Assembly: GCA_038363925.1 (NCBI GenBank)
Contig: JAQQWL010000006.1
Coordinates: 1,282,501-1,346,500 of the forward strand
Length of the DNA: 64,000 bases
Origin: Apiospora phragmitis
Lineage: Eukaryota; Ascomycota; Sordariomycetes; Amphisphaeriales; Apiosporaceae
Direction: 5' to 3'
Of the stretch, positions 1-11,334 are shown piece after piece; position 1 is the first letter of the stretch, and each line of letters starts with the position of its first letter. The position numbers and the translations under genes are program-made. Under the pieces are notes generated by a model. It was given only the letters and a program-made list of their open reading frames with translations. It did no database searches and had not been told where the DNA came from.

Positions 1-163
1 AGCAAAGGGACCTGAGACCGGCCCCCTCTCGATTGTGTTGTACGCAGAAATGGTGCATTTCACGCGAAAACCACGCAGGGCGTCGTTCTCTCTGATTGGC
101 CGGCAACGGCTGAGTGGCGTGTTCCACCGGAATGTGCTTTGAGATGGGGGGTTCTCTATTGCC

Positions 164-170
164 TATATAA
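164..170 (+). promoter_or_regulatory. TATA box of the metallothionein gene
   Basis: TATATAA lies about 135 bp upstream of the metallothionein ATG. It is followed by a CT/CAA-rich leader typical of highly expressed fungal genes. Seen directly; the assignment to the gene at 305 is inference from position. Confidence 0.6.
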
Positions 171-304
171 GGGTCCTGTCCAACCCTTCACTTTACCTGC
201 ATCTTTTTCTAAGACCAACAAGATCATCAAGACTCAATCTCCAATCTATACCAACTATCTTCACGTCTCTTAAGACCTTTTCACCAACCAAACCAACCAT
301 CAAA

Positions 305-488
305 ATGAAGGGTGACTGCGGATGCTCCGGCGCTTCCAGCTGTAAGTCTTTCTTTCCCTTGACACAAAAAAGCGATACCCCGCTACCGCTTACGGTTTAC
401 CCCGCCTATTCTCGGCTTTCAACTGACCAAACTCGTCTTGATAGGCAACTGCGGCGCTGACTGCTCTTGCTCTGGCTGCGGCAAATAA
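305..488 (+). CDS. Copper metallothionein, 26 aa, two exons
   Basis: Exons 305..341 and 445..488 (103-bp intron, GTAAGT donor, ATAG acceptor) encode 26 residues with seven cysteines at positions 5, 7, 13, 15, 19, 21 and 24, giving Cys-X-Cys pairs, with no aromatic or histidine residues. Spacing and length match the seven-Cys copper metallothionein of Neurospora crassa and related Magnaporthe and Colletotrichum proteins. The expected role is cytosolic binding and buffering of Cu(I) through thiolate clusters. The splice falls inside Cys13 (T|GC), so both exons are needed. A TATA box sits about 135 bp upstream. The gene is too short for ordinary ORF calling. Identity is confident from the cysteine pattern; metal preference is inferred from the family. 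Confidence 0.9.
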
Positions 489-1341
489 GCTATCGACAAA
501 CATGATTGCTTCACTGCATATCACTTCGATTCCAATCTACTTCACATTTGGCGGTCACACCTCGCGAGCTTACGGTTTATCGGTCACGATGGGACGCTAT
601 CACTTCTAGTGGGATTTTAGGGGCCGGTCTATGGGGATAAGGTTATCGGAAAGATCAACTGGTACTATTTTGTGCAGGAGAGAGACGACGGGCGGTTGAT
701 GCTAGTCACTCCTCGGGATACCCAATACAAATACATTTCCTCACTTGGGGTCATATTGCTTACTTCCTCTTGCTCTTGATTGGGCTCTTCGTATGTCCAT
801 CTGCTTTCTCCAGTGACCCAACGGCTGTCAGCACCGTCCACCTTTGCGCAAGTTATGAGAACCCGGCCACACCGATTTGTTCGTTTCGCAGGACTCGCAT
901 TCCTGTTGACCGATGCAGCCTATTGGTTAGATTAACCACCATATGCCTCTTAGCCAATCAGTCACAGCTTGCAACGACGGACATGGGAAGTTTACCAGCC
1001 ACAGTTGCGAGCCACTCACGTGACAGTCCACAAACGCTTAGGAGCTCTTGCCCACCCATGTCACGACCGTTGCCCCTAAATTTACCTTTCTTAAACCATG
1101 TCGTCTGGCTCCATCCCTAGCAACACTATGGCACTCTTCCCACCAATTGCGCCAGTCATATTATCTGACATGAGATTTGGACAACACATAACATGGAAGC
1201 CTCCGAAATAGGCCCGTTTGCGGGTATGCAAGCCCCAGAAACCAACATGTCTATCATATATGTGAGTATGTATTATATAGAGACCCAGATCCATAGCAAA
1301 GGGCCACCTGGATTTCCATAATAGTAGTACAGCTCGATATC
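489..1341. other. Intergenic
   Basis: Contains the 3' flank of the metallothionein and the promoter side of the reductase gene. A few short ORFs show no recognisable family features. Nothing else is seen. Confidence 0.6.
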
Positions 1342-2475
1342 ATGTCCAAAGGAACAGTCTTCATCACAGGCGCGACGGGCTTCCTCGGCTCCGTCTTCTC
1401 CTCGAGGCCCTCGGCAAGGGCTACTCGGCCCACGTGGTGGCCCGGAGCCAGTCCAAGGTTGAGGTCGTCAAGGAACTCGTCGCCAACCATGGCTTCTCGA
1501 ACGAAGCCGTCGAGGGCAAGCCCTACTGCAAATACTTCATCGTGCCCGACCTGACGCTCCCCGGCGCCCTGGACGACGCCGTGAGGGGCGCCAATTACGT
1601 CGTGCACTGCGCGTCGCCGCTCCCCTTCGCCGAGATCCCGGCCGAGCGCCAGCAGGCCGAGATGATCGACCCGGCCGTCGCCTGCACCCTGAACATGCTG
1701 GAGAGCGTGCGGGGCGTTGGCGGGCCCACCGTGCGTCGCGTCGTCGTGCTCACGTCCCTGATCGCCTTCGCCAGCGCCGAGGCCGTGGGCCCGGCCTGGG
1801 GTGCCCGACGAGGGCCGCGAGGTCGTCCTGAACGAGGGCACGCTGAACGACTACATCACGCCGCCGTTCCCCAACCTGCTCGTCGCCTACTGCGCGGCCA
1901 AGACGGCAGCGCTGCGCAGCAGCATGGACTGGATGAGCAGCAAGGCGGCGGCCGGGGCGGAACCCCTGGGCTTTGACCTGGTCAACCTGGGGCCGGCCTA
2001 CGTCGTGGGCCGCCACCCGCTCGCGCGCACGCCCGCGGACCTGATGGGGACCAGCAACTCCATGCCGCTGACCGTCGTGGCCGGACGGGCCGCGGACCCC
2101 CAGCTCCCCCTCAGCGTGGGCGGGGCCGTGCACATGGACGACCTGACGACGATCTTCCTCGAGTCGCTCGACCCAGCCGGCAAGGTGCGCACGCCAACCT
2201 CGGGCCCGAGCCGGGGCGTCACCAACTTCGCCATCAGCGTCAACGTCGAGTGGAACGACGCGCGGCGCCTGGTGGCGGCCAAGTGGCCGGCGCACGCCGA
2301 GAGCGGACTGCTGCCCAACCAGGGCGACCGCCCGACCAAGCCGCGCATCGTCATCGACTCGCGCAAGACGGAGGAGACGTTCGGCATCAAGCTCCGGGGG
2401 CTCGAGGAGATGGTCGAGGCCATCGTGCCCCAGTATGTAGAGCTACTGCAAAAGGAGAAGGACGAGTCTCATTAG
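1342..2475 (+). CDS. NAD(P)-dependent extended SDR reductase (ketone/dihydroflavonol-4-reductase-like), frame broken twice
   Basis: About 378 residues. The N-terminus has the Rossmann motif GATGFLG (residues 10-16). Further on come a VVHCASP stretch (NAD-binding beta-4 region) and the catalytic Tyr-X-X-X-Lys as YCAAK near base 1887. These are hallmarks of the extended SDR group that contains dihydroflavonol-4-reductases, cinnamoyl-CoA reductases and yeast GRE2-type methylglyoxal/ketone reductases; the true substrate cannot be told. Coding similarity runs through three frame segments: 1342 to about 1393, about 1393 to 1798, and about 1798 to the stop. One base appears missing near 1393 and one extra near 1798 in a GGGG run, so the net frame is restored. 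No intron of usable size fits these points. The gene is either hit by two indels or the sequence has errors there; the well-conserved remainder favours error. Confidence 0.75.
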
Positions 2476-2732
2476 TCACGAAAGGCATAGATAGATCTTG
2501 ATACACCGTCAATCGGTGCTTACATTGGGTGCTTGTTAGCTTCGAATAGCGTGTCTCATTTTCGAATATACTATGTCAATTTTACAGACCTACTTTTTTC
2601 CTCTTACACTGCTGTGAGCAATACCTACCTGTTTTGTCATGTCTATACACTTACCTAAACCTACCCACCATGATCATGGCCTCGTGAGAGCACTCTGGAC
2701 GGCTTGGGGCACCTACCTGCGTGTCCCACCCT

Positions 2733-5242
2733 TTACGGGCCGACCCGCACGCAACGATGAGTGAACATGTTGCCGTCGCTGTCCTGTCCGCCGAGCATCT
2801 GCACCTCCACGTAGGTGAGGAGCTCCTGGTTGAAGCCCAGCTTCTTCAGCAGATCGAAGACGTCGAACTTCTTCGAGTACTTGGTCTCCTGCCCCTGCGG
2901 GAACCGCGGGACGTCGGTCGCGGGGTCGCGGATGTCGGCGTCCTTGGATCGCACCAGCTCGAAGGCCGGCGGCATCAGCGCGCAGAGCGTGTCCCAGTCC
3001 CGGTGCGCGGCGTTGAGGACGACGCCGGCCACGATGCCCATCCAGGCGCTGATACCGCCGCCCTGCAGGCAGTTGGGCGCCATGGTGATGTAGATGCTGC
3101 GCTTGGGGTCCGGCGGGTCCTCGCCGAGCACGGGGGCCGCGTAGTTGGACAGGTCCAGGTACCCGCGCGTCTGGCTGAACGGCTTTGGGTTGACCGTCAT
3201 CATGAGCGCCACGGACGGCGACGAGGCGGCCCGCTGGATGCGGTTGATGACCTCGTGCCTTTCGAGGCGCCAGAGGTTGAGGCGGCGCCCAGTGATGTTG
3301 CCCTCCCAGTCCTGCGGCTGGGATGCGAAGAAGGAGGAGGCCGGGGAGACGCCGTTGTGTAGGACAGTCGAGCCCCGGGCGACCAAGCGCCCATGCTCCG
3401 CCCCGTAAATGCCCAGCTCCTCCGGCCCGTTGGCGGCTAAATCATTGTCCGTCTGAGTTGGCTCGGGGCACCACCGGGACTCCAGCAGGGGAAAGGCCGG
3501 GAACTTGGAACCGTTCTTGGCGAACCGACACAGCCAGTTGGTCCTCTCCGGGGGCTCCCCCCAGGCGACGCGGGCTCTCCCGTGAGTCGGCTCTGTCCCC
3601 GACTGATGCGTCCTGTTGTCTGTTTCGGCGAAGAGGGAGTTCAGGTACGGTTCGCAGGCATACCAGAAGCTCGCGATGTCGCGCAGCTGCTGCGTGGAGA
3701 AGTGCATGCCACGCATTGGTCCCATCTCCACTCTTGTCGTGAAATAGTGCGGCGTTTGAATCCATGGCAACTTGTCCTGAAGCGTGGTGTACATCCCAAC
3801 CGCCTCCAGGAACCAGTCATCCGCCCAGGGGGAATAGGCCGGCGAGGTGATGGTGAATCTACACATCTTAATCGAAGGATTATTAACATAAGCGTCTCCA
3901 TGAGGCCAGATTCCCTTGGGCTCTATCTTCCAGTACCATCGCTCTTGATCATCTGTGAGGGCCCTGCTTGGGTTGCTTTCCTGAAAGTCCGGTTGCTCAA
4001 CATCCCACATCCACTCAAAGGCTAGCTCTTTCTGTCTCGTTGCATGTTGAACTTGTCTGTATCCTTGCATAATTTGCTGGATTTGTTGTTGTACTGCAGG
4101 TAGCGCGACTGGCTCCGGGGGAGGCGACTGCATCCAACTGCCAAACATATCGAGAGGGACATTAACTGGCGCTTTCCCGTTAGAATACCAAGGCATCTGG
4201 CCTGCCATCGTATCCGCCCAGGCGCAAGGTATTATCATTTCGGCCTGCACGGAAACCCACACGCTCATTTTCTCGTCCTGTGTCTGCGGAAACGTCCAAG
4301 AGGGGAGGCGGCAAGCGAGGCATATAGGCCTCGACGTGCTGCAATCTCATGTCCAGACTGTTCGCAACCGGGTAGACGTTCAGCGGGAACGCCTGCGTGA
4401 GCCAGTTGTCTACGTGTTGCCACGACGGATTCCTGGTACGCAGATCTACTTTCGGTTCCGGGCCGGAGGAACTCGATCTCGCGGAACCGGAGGCGGAGGG
4501 GACTAGAGGCGGGTTCGCGACGCCGCCTTCGACACGCTCCGGCTGCGGTGGCTGCGGTCCTGCAACGGCCTACAACCCCTGCCACAGCAGGGTAGGGTCG
4601 TTGAGGTTGACGGGCGGCAATCCGACAGGCAGCCATGCGTCAGGCAGCCATTCCTTGTCAGGGTTGAGGGCGATCGGTAGATCGACGCGCGAATAGCTGC
4701 CGTTCTCGTTGGTCTGTACCTGGACGAGACTGTCGATCGGCGACCAGCTCTTTTCATCCTGCAGCTCGAAACGCTGCCCGAATTCGTCGATGCGGACATG
4801 GCCAACGGCAAGTGGTTGGCCATCGATATCGACGTAGGTTGTGGGGCCTGGAACACCTTTATACCAGACCTGTGAGCCGTCTTCAAGCCAGTCGATTTTC
4901 GGCATGGAAATCGATCCAATGGCCGTAGGCAGGGCGGGAGGTGAGCTTTCCTTGTTCGTGGTCGACGGAGTATAGCGCCCCGCGGCGAAGTACCTCGAAC
5001 CCATATTGGTTACTCCACAGCCAAATCCCCGCAAGTAGGGCCAAGTCCTCGTACAGATTTACTTCTTCTTCTTCTGCAACATTTTTGAGGTTGAGATATA
5101 GATCAGGCTGTTGGGGTGTGTGGCCCAGAGTCGCATGACTCGCCTCGAAGCCTGGTGGTGGCTTCTTTAGGCCTGGTGGCGGCCGCATTGGCGGAGCGTT
5201 ACCGAAGCCCGGCGTCGGTTGTGGGTGGTTATTTTGTTCCAT
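2733..5242 (-). pseudogene. Disrupted amidoligase-like gene (fungal COOH-NH2 ligase family), divergent
   Basis: The start is ATG at 5242 (Pro-rich N-terminus). Coding then changes frame near 4900-4945, continues to an in-frame TAG at 4570-4572, carries on in that frame, and changes frame again near 4265-4285 into a 511-codon ORF ending at 2733. The last part has a VSVQAEMIIPC stretch resembling the V-E-L-E-F start of fungal putative amidoligases. A middle segment (FTTRVEMG...LRDIASFWYACEPYLNSLF) aligns in layout with the family's HVHVG...LMVLLWVFE region, but the two conserved histidines are replaced. Amidoligases form amide or peptide bonds with ATP; the missing His pair argues against normal catalysis. 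The family call is a weak pattern match from memory. The TAG is a substitution (CAG to TAG would do it), so unlike most breaks here it is not an indel. A CDS with sequence errors is the alternative. Confidence 0.4.
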
Positions 5243-5652
5243 TGTGTAGAAGGAGGCAAAATAGATGTTAAGTTTTCAGGTAGTGCTTGTAAGTTAGAAG
5301 AAGTGTGTTGATGATCTTGGTTGTGGTGCTGTGATGGGTGGATTTCGTTTTGGATGGGCAGAACGCCGACTAATATAGAATTGCGGCCAGCTCGTAGCCG
5401 GGCTTGGATACCATAACTATACAAAGGGATAGTTCACACGAGTCTTTCCGAGCCAGGGGCATATTGTTCTGCACAACAACCCTTGAATCCTTTGAGCCCG
5501 GCTACACATAAAGCATTGTGTTCTGACGATAAACCATAGGCGGCTTAGGTGGGCGAAGACAAAGGCGTTTTGATTCATAGAGCTGGCATTATCGGGCGCT
5601 TCTGGAAACATGGAGTCTATAGTCTATACTGCAATAAATATGAGAGAAACAA
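5243..5652. other. Intergenic
   Basis: About 400 bp between the start of the amidoligase-like gene and the end of the ferroportin gene (both minus strand). It presumably holds the promoter of the former and the terminator of the latter. Only non-coding-looking short ORFs are seen. Confidence 0.5.
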
Positions 5653-7203
5653 TTACGAATTGTCGTTGGGTATCATCGCGTGATGTCGGTTGTACTTCAT
5701 CTTCCAAACAAAGAGAGAATAGCAGGCGGTGGCTACTATGATCATGGAGTAGCTGATCAATACAGGGTAAAGGAACTGGTCAGGACGAGAGAATATGGTG
5801 GTGGTGACACAGGCGAACAGCTCGAAAAGCTGCTGGCAGGCTACCTCGGTGGTCGAGAGCACAGCGCGCGATTGAGGCGGCGTAGTCTAGAATCTCGCAG
5901 TTAGCCAATAGACCCACATCGAAACAAAAGTCACCTAAAGTCATGGGTTCCCTAAAATGAGGTATTGTCGGAATACGGAGTGGCAACATACGGCTTGTAC
6001 CATGTACTGTATGGAGAGGTCTGCTCCCCAGAGCCCCAACCGCTTGAAGGTGATGCCGAGGGCCAGCGCCAGCCCAACGAATTTCGTGGTAATGCCGTGA
6101 GTTATGACAGGCCCGGCGAAGATGGCCAGGCAGACCACCTGCCAGAAGAGGAAGAACAAACCCGCTCGCGCTGGGCCGACCTTGTCCATCATAATCGGAG
6201 CCATCCAAGTGCCGCCGAGCTCGGACAGGACCGACGCCATTCGAAGCATGGTGACCTCCATCGAGGTAAAGCCGAGGCTAAAGAGATAGCTGATAATCTG
6301 ACCACCGAAGTAAAGGACAGTGAAATAGAGAATACAACCTGAAAAGGAAGCGAGAAAGACGGGCGACCTGACATATTCTCGCCATGGTGCTAACGAGAGG
6401 AGCACAGGCGCAGTCGGCGTAGGAGTAGGTAAGGTGGGTTCAGCCAGAAGAGATTGCGAGAAGGCAAACAACTCCTTCTCATCCTCGAGCTTCTCTGTTG
6501 TAGACGATGCCGACGACGACGACGTAGACGACTTCAGTGCCAACTGCGGCGTCCGGTTGTACACGCGTCTCGTGGCCCAGAACTCGACGGCAATAGAGCA
6601 CACGTTCCAGAGCAGGACCACGAACATGGCCAGCTGGGACCAGTACGTATCCAAGAAGCCGACGAGCGAGGGCGCGAACAGCTTGCAGGCCAGGTCGACC
6701 CGGCGGAGCGAGGCGTTGAAGTTCTGCCGCCGGAGTCCGTGCGCCTCGGCCACTACCACGACCCAGTCCCTCTCCCAGGCCACGAAGTTGGCCATGGCCG
6801 CGACCTTTTCGACACACGCCAGGGCGAAGAACAGGCACAGACAGACGTGCAAGGTCAGCCCGTGGGCCTCGGTTAAGGAGTGCTGCATGCGGCGCACCAT
6901 GAGCATCAGGGCGCAGGACAGCACGACAGAGGCGCGCTGGCAGAAGACAGCCCGGTGCATGGCGCGGAGGCGATCCTGCCGGTCGACGAAGGCGCCGACC
7001 CAGGGCCCGAGGAGAACGGCCGCCAGCGACCGGCCAATGCCGTGGATGGAGACATAGAGCAGGGTGCCCGGGAAGGTGCCGGCGAGGAAGAGCACCAGAC
7101 TGAACTCGGAGCTGCGGATGGCCCAGGAAGCGAGAAGCTGGATGAGATAGACATCCCGCACAACGGGCCCGGGGAAGCAGAATCCCGTGGTGCGAGGAGC
7201 CAT
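5653..7203 (-). CDS. Ferroportin (SLC40/FPN1 family) iron exporter, two exons
   Basis: Exons 5992..7203 and 5653..5886, with a 105-bp intron (GTATGT donor, CTAG acceptor), give 481 residues. The family is shown by the N-terminal TM segment with ...GPWVGAFVDR, the signature ERDWVVVV...LRRVDLACKLFAPSLVGFLD, a central hydrophilic loop rich in Ser and Glu, and a second TM bundle ending in FSRPDQFLYPVLIS. About 10-12 TM helices are visible. Ferroportins are MFS-fold exporters of Fe(II) from the cytosol. ATG at 7203 is the first true methionine; the frame stays open 60 bp upstream but only with TTG. The acceptor at 5887 was chosen because it skips an in-frame TAG and restores the conserved C-terminal frame. 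The reading frame is intact. Whether it sits in the plasma membrane or an organelle cannot be told. Confidence 0.85.
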
Positions 7204-7529
7204 TATGGGTGTCGGATGGATTGCGAAGACGTAGGAAAGAGATTCCTGAAACCGGGCTTGCAACTTGGCAACAAAGGAAAAGGTGTCCGTGATGTTTGAT
7301 GGGTCACGTGACGCTGTGCGGGACCCTTGGGATTCAGGGGCGTTGTTGCTAGGCGGGACGGACCCTTATTTGGCTCCCGTCAAAAGGAGGCTCAATTCAA
7401 GCGGATATCTTTAATTTACGGCAGCTGGACCCGTAATCTTACAATACGTTGACGTAAAGTCGATTGAGTGCCGTGCTTTTCCGCTTCCTTCAGCATTTGA
7501 CAAAATGTGTGTTATTTTTAATGTCACCT

Positions 7530-8502
7530 TTATTTCCCCTCCTCAACTTCAATGCCTTCCGGTGTATTAAACGGTTCGTCCGTCTGACTCTTCCAGGCCT
7601 GGGTTACGTACCTAGCGGCAACCCATCTTTTAGTACAAGCCAAGTCTGTGAAAACTGCACATGAAGAAGGGTGAACATACTTTGTGTGGCTTCCACGCGC
7701 AGCAAGCTCTCCCTTGGCATTTCTGAAAAGGATGGATGTGTATGCGAGCGTTCTTCCCACTGCGTCCATATGAGTATCTTCAATTGAGTGGAGGTAAATA
7801 CAATGGATGGATGTTATCGTACTTTTGTCGCATGAAGCAGTCGCCTGGATCTTATCGCCGACCTTACCTCCACCACTCAAGTATGTCACTGCGGCTATTT
7901 TTAGCTACCGGAGCTGTTTTGCGCTATAGAGAATAAAGAACAAGGAGGTAAGGACTGACCATTGAGGTCCGTCGAGACACCCGTGGCGAACAGGCCCATG
8001 GAAGCGACAGCAAGCGAGCCACCAAGATCTACCATGCTGGCGATGGTGCCGCCATGGATGATCTTCAATCGGTTCTTTGAGTTGTGCAAGTAAGCAGGGC
8101 GGCGTCTATGAATCCAGTACTCCGTACTTCAACCTACCGTGTGGTCCTTGGTGATATCCAGTTCAAAGTCGACTTTGCCGGGGACCGCATTGGTGATTCG
8201 GAGCTACCGTCCGTTAGCGCCCACCACACCTCGTATTCTACTGAGCGAGCTATGGATCTTACGTGAGGCCCAAACAGTCTGCAGCGATTGATCAGCTTTG
8301 GGCACGGAGAGGAGCCCGACCTAGGCGGTGCTGCGTTGGCAATTACCTTGGCTCCAGGCCCGATTCCGACATGAAGTTCTTGAGGACCTATGAGGGAGAG
8401 GGATTAGACATGGAAATCGCATTGTATGTCAGAGCACGAATATGGTGGGCCGCAAACACATACGGTGCGTACAAAAGGCAGAGGAGGGAGTTGGGGCGCC
8501 AT
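7530..8502 (-). CDS. Acyl-CoA thioesterase-like hotdog protein (THEM2/PaaI type), eight exons
   Basis: Exons in transcript order: 8464..8502, 8347..8387, 8263..8278, 8138..8203, 7960..8074, 7823..7888, 7681..7759, 7530..7626. All junctions are GT-AG and all phases agree, giving 172 residues. The hotdog core is clear: LKIIHGGTIASMVDLGG (the HGG...D active-site region of PaaI/THEM2 thioesterases), then GVSTDLNVTYLS, GDKIQATA, and a C-terminal GRTLAYTSILF...GSHTK strand. The expected reaction is hydrolysis of acyl- or aryl-CoA thioesters, probably mitochondrial or cytosolic by family analogy. The third exon is only 16 nt. The gene is transcribed away from the RRM gene at 8895, sharing the space between them. 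No frame breaks. The last junction (AA|A before WVAARYV) is the least certain. Confidence 0.85.
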
Positions 8503-8894
8503 GCTGGGCAATAAATAAAACTCTAGGAGACAACGAGGACTGAGAAATCCTCAATCTTTCGGATGATAGGTAGTCTACGTGTACTGGACGCTCGTTGGGA
8601 TGAGAAATATGAAGAAAGAGTCCAGCTATTCTCCATGGCGCTGGATCAGATAAGGAAGGAATCCAGCTGTCCAGTACCGACTAACCGTCGGTGAGGGACC
8701 GTGCGCTCCCGCTCTCTCACCGAAACGAACTGTGGAGCTTTCGAAGCTGCAGAAAAATAAAAATGGAACCCACCCATTTCAGTTGCCCATCCAGACCTCT
8801 CAGACAAATTTAGCCGCCAGAAAAAGCAGCAGAGATAGGCAACCATCGCGTACAGTCTGGCTCGGTTACTGTCTGACATGGCCCTGCAATTCCA
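8503..8894. promoter_or_regulatory. Divergent (shared) promoter region
   Basis: 392 bp separate the starts of the thioesterase (minus) and the RRM nucleolar protein (plus). Both promoters must lie here. No clear TATA box was found; coordinated control is possible but not shown. Confidence 0.5.
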
Positions 8895-10802
8895 ATGGCG
8901 GTAGGTAATGAGAAATCCACCCATAAGTCCGCCCCGTTCGTCGCCGACAAGGACGGCTACACCCGCCTCCATATTGCACCTCTGGACCCTGAGCTGTCAA
9001 GCCTTGTGCTATCGTCGGCCATTCGACCGCTTGCCCGCAACATATCCTACCACACGCTCGAGGCTTTCCCCGACAGGCGCTACGGTTTCGTCGAGGTTCC
9101 CCTGGCCGAAGCCGAGAAGCTGAAGAAGAAGTTCAACGGCGCCACTCTGAGAGGGCAGCAAGATGCGCATTGAACAGGCTAGGCCGGAGTCGATTCCGCC
9201 GCCCACGGGCGTCGTCGCGGACGAGGGCGTCAAGCCGAAAAAGAGCCACAAGAAGGAGAAGAAAGAGAAGAAGCGGAAACGAGGAGAACCCGAGGTCGTC
9301 GACGGCGTCCAACTGAGCGATCGCAAGATCAAGCGAGGCTGGACAGTCTCGGAGGGCGAGATGATCAAGGAGAAGAGAAAGGACAAGGACAGGAATAAGA
9401 GCGCCAAGGAAAAGAAGGAAAAGAAAGACAAGAAGGAGAAACGAAGCGCAGTCAAGTCCAAGTACAGCGACGGCTCCGAATGTCTTTTCAAGCAGAAGCT
9501 GCCCGGGTTCCCAGCGCCAAACAGCCCGTCGAGGAGGAAGAGGAAGAGGAGGGCGCACGCAAGCGGAAGAAGAGGAGAAGCGATCGCGAGGTTGTCGTTC
9601 ACGAATTCGAGCGATCCACCAAGTACCCTTCATTCCTGCGATCTACGTTGGACGAGACGAAAAAGTCGGAACCCCTTACGTTTGAGGAGGGCAAGGGCTG
9701 GGTTGATGGCAACGGCAATGTGGTAGAACCTTTGTGGGTTACAAGAGTCCCTGAGTTGCCCAAGCCAAAGTCTCAGTTGCCAAAACCAAAGAAGTCGAAG
9801 ACCCCACCTGCGCCAACACCTGTCACGGAAGAAGACGACGAGACAAGCAGCAGTGGCTCGTCTTCGGACTCTGATGCAGAAGAGGCCCCGAAGCCAACGA
9901 AAACCAAATCGTCGCAACGCATAGAACCCGCACCAGCCTCTGCTCAGGACGAGGATGACACAAGCAGCAGTGAGAGCTCCTCGGATTCTGAAGCTGAGGA
10001 GGCGACGAAGACACGAAAGGTAGCCAACAACAAGGCGGCTGTATCAGAAGTATCCGCCCAGAACCAGGAGGATGAAACTAGCAACAGCGGCTCTTCTTCG
10101 GAATCTGACGAGGAAGCAAGTCCTTCCAAAGTTCGGACACTTGCCAAAACCTTCGAATCGGGACCCAGGGCGCCAGCAGTCCCGCTTCGGGGGGCAAACT
10201 CGACTCATCTCGCCCGAAGTCGTCTGGTTCAATGACAAGCCTCACGATTAAGATCCCACCGCCGACCACACCCGCATCGGGCAAGGTGGTGCATCCACTC
10301 GAGGCTTTGTACAAACGCAACCAAGGAGAGAGATGAGAACGGCTCGTCGGCGGACGCTCAGCCTTTCAGCTTCTTCAACAACGATGATGATATCGAGGAT
10401 GAGGCCGAGGCCGGCCCGCCGGCTCAAATTCCCATGACCCCATACAGCAAGCAAGACTTCGAGTTTAGGAATATTCGAAGTGCTGCGCCGACACCTGATA
10501 CTGCCCACCCAAGTCGCTCCTATCACCCCTGGTCTACCCAAGAGGATGACCTCGTCGAGGAAGATGAAGGCGATGAAGTTGAGGCCGACGGAGAGGATGT
10601 AGAGGACGCGGATGGAGATATGGCCATGGCCGGGGCTGCCACAGGCGGTGACCAGTCGAAGTCTACACCGGCTACCGACTTCCAGAAGTTCTTCTGGGAG
10701 AACCGAGGAGATCTGAACCGCAAGTGGAAGAAGCGGAGGAAGACGGCACTCAAGGAGAGGCGAAACCGTGAAAACCGGGCTCGTGCTGCCCGGGCCATTT
10801 AA
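8895..10802 (+). CDS. Nucleolar RRM / SRP40-like Lys- and Ser/Glu-rich protein, frame broken four times
   Basis: About 635 residues once four single-base breaks are bridged. Residues about 20-95 form an RRM: TRLHIAPLDPEL (RNP2-like strand), ARNISYHTLEAFPDRRYGFVEVP (RNP1-like) and KFNGATLRG...KMRIEQARPES. A long basic stretch (KKEKKEKKRKR) follows, then EFERSTKYPSFLR, three acidic-serine blocks (SSSGSSSDSDAEE type, as in SRP40/Nopp140), and a basic C-terminus starting FFWENRGDLNRKWKKRRK. Such fungal proteins are nucleolar and linked to pre-rRNA processing; that role is inferred. Frame changes lie near 9153 (extra base), 9505 (missing), 10168 (missing) and 10325 (extra), three of them in GGG runs. 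The conserved ends on both sides suggest a working gene with sequence errors. Confidence 0.75.
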
Positions 10803-11334
10803 TGTTGGACTTACTGAAGCTTAAACGGCAATTATAAAGTCAAATAGGTTTACATATCACATTGCTGGCTGGGAAATTCCACAGGACACAGAGATGAGAC
10901 ACAAACGCCATGTATTAACGCTATCGTGAAGAACTTTGCGGACCGCCGTACCACCACCATGAATTATTCCGCCTTTCGCCCCTCCCGTGTGCCTTGCCAA
11001 AACTGCTGAGAGAACTCAATCGCAAACTAGTAACCACTGCCATATCCCCCAAACCGGACCGTTATCGACCAACTCCTCAACTCGCAGAAGTTATGGACAC
11101 ATGGTCCCAACCTTGCAACGCATGAGAGCGTCAGAGCGTGAGAAAGCGTGAGAAAGAACGGGGATCGACCTCAAGGCGGAAGATCATCCTGATGAGGGGA
11201 AGAAGCTGCAGGGGAAAGAATCGTGAAGAAAAGCGAAAATGTCGTTTATTCACCGTTCCCGTTGCTGGGTTTCTCCTGAAAACCTAAGAGATCGCATGTG
11301 TGTTTCCTGTAGTCGTACAATATTCATTCATATC
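10803..11334. other. Intergenic
   Basis: The 3' flank of the RRM gene. There is a short near-repeat of GCGTGAGAAA around 11137-11158. No gene is supported. Confidence 0.5.

Noticed and set aside
2733..5242. Repeat-induced point mutation (RIP) as the cause of the TAG
   Set aside because: Only one transition-type change is visible, the region is GC-rich and no second copy is present in the window.
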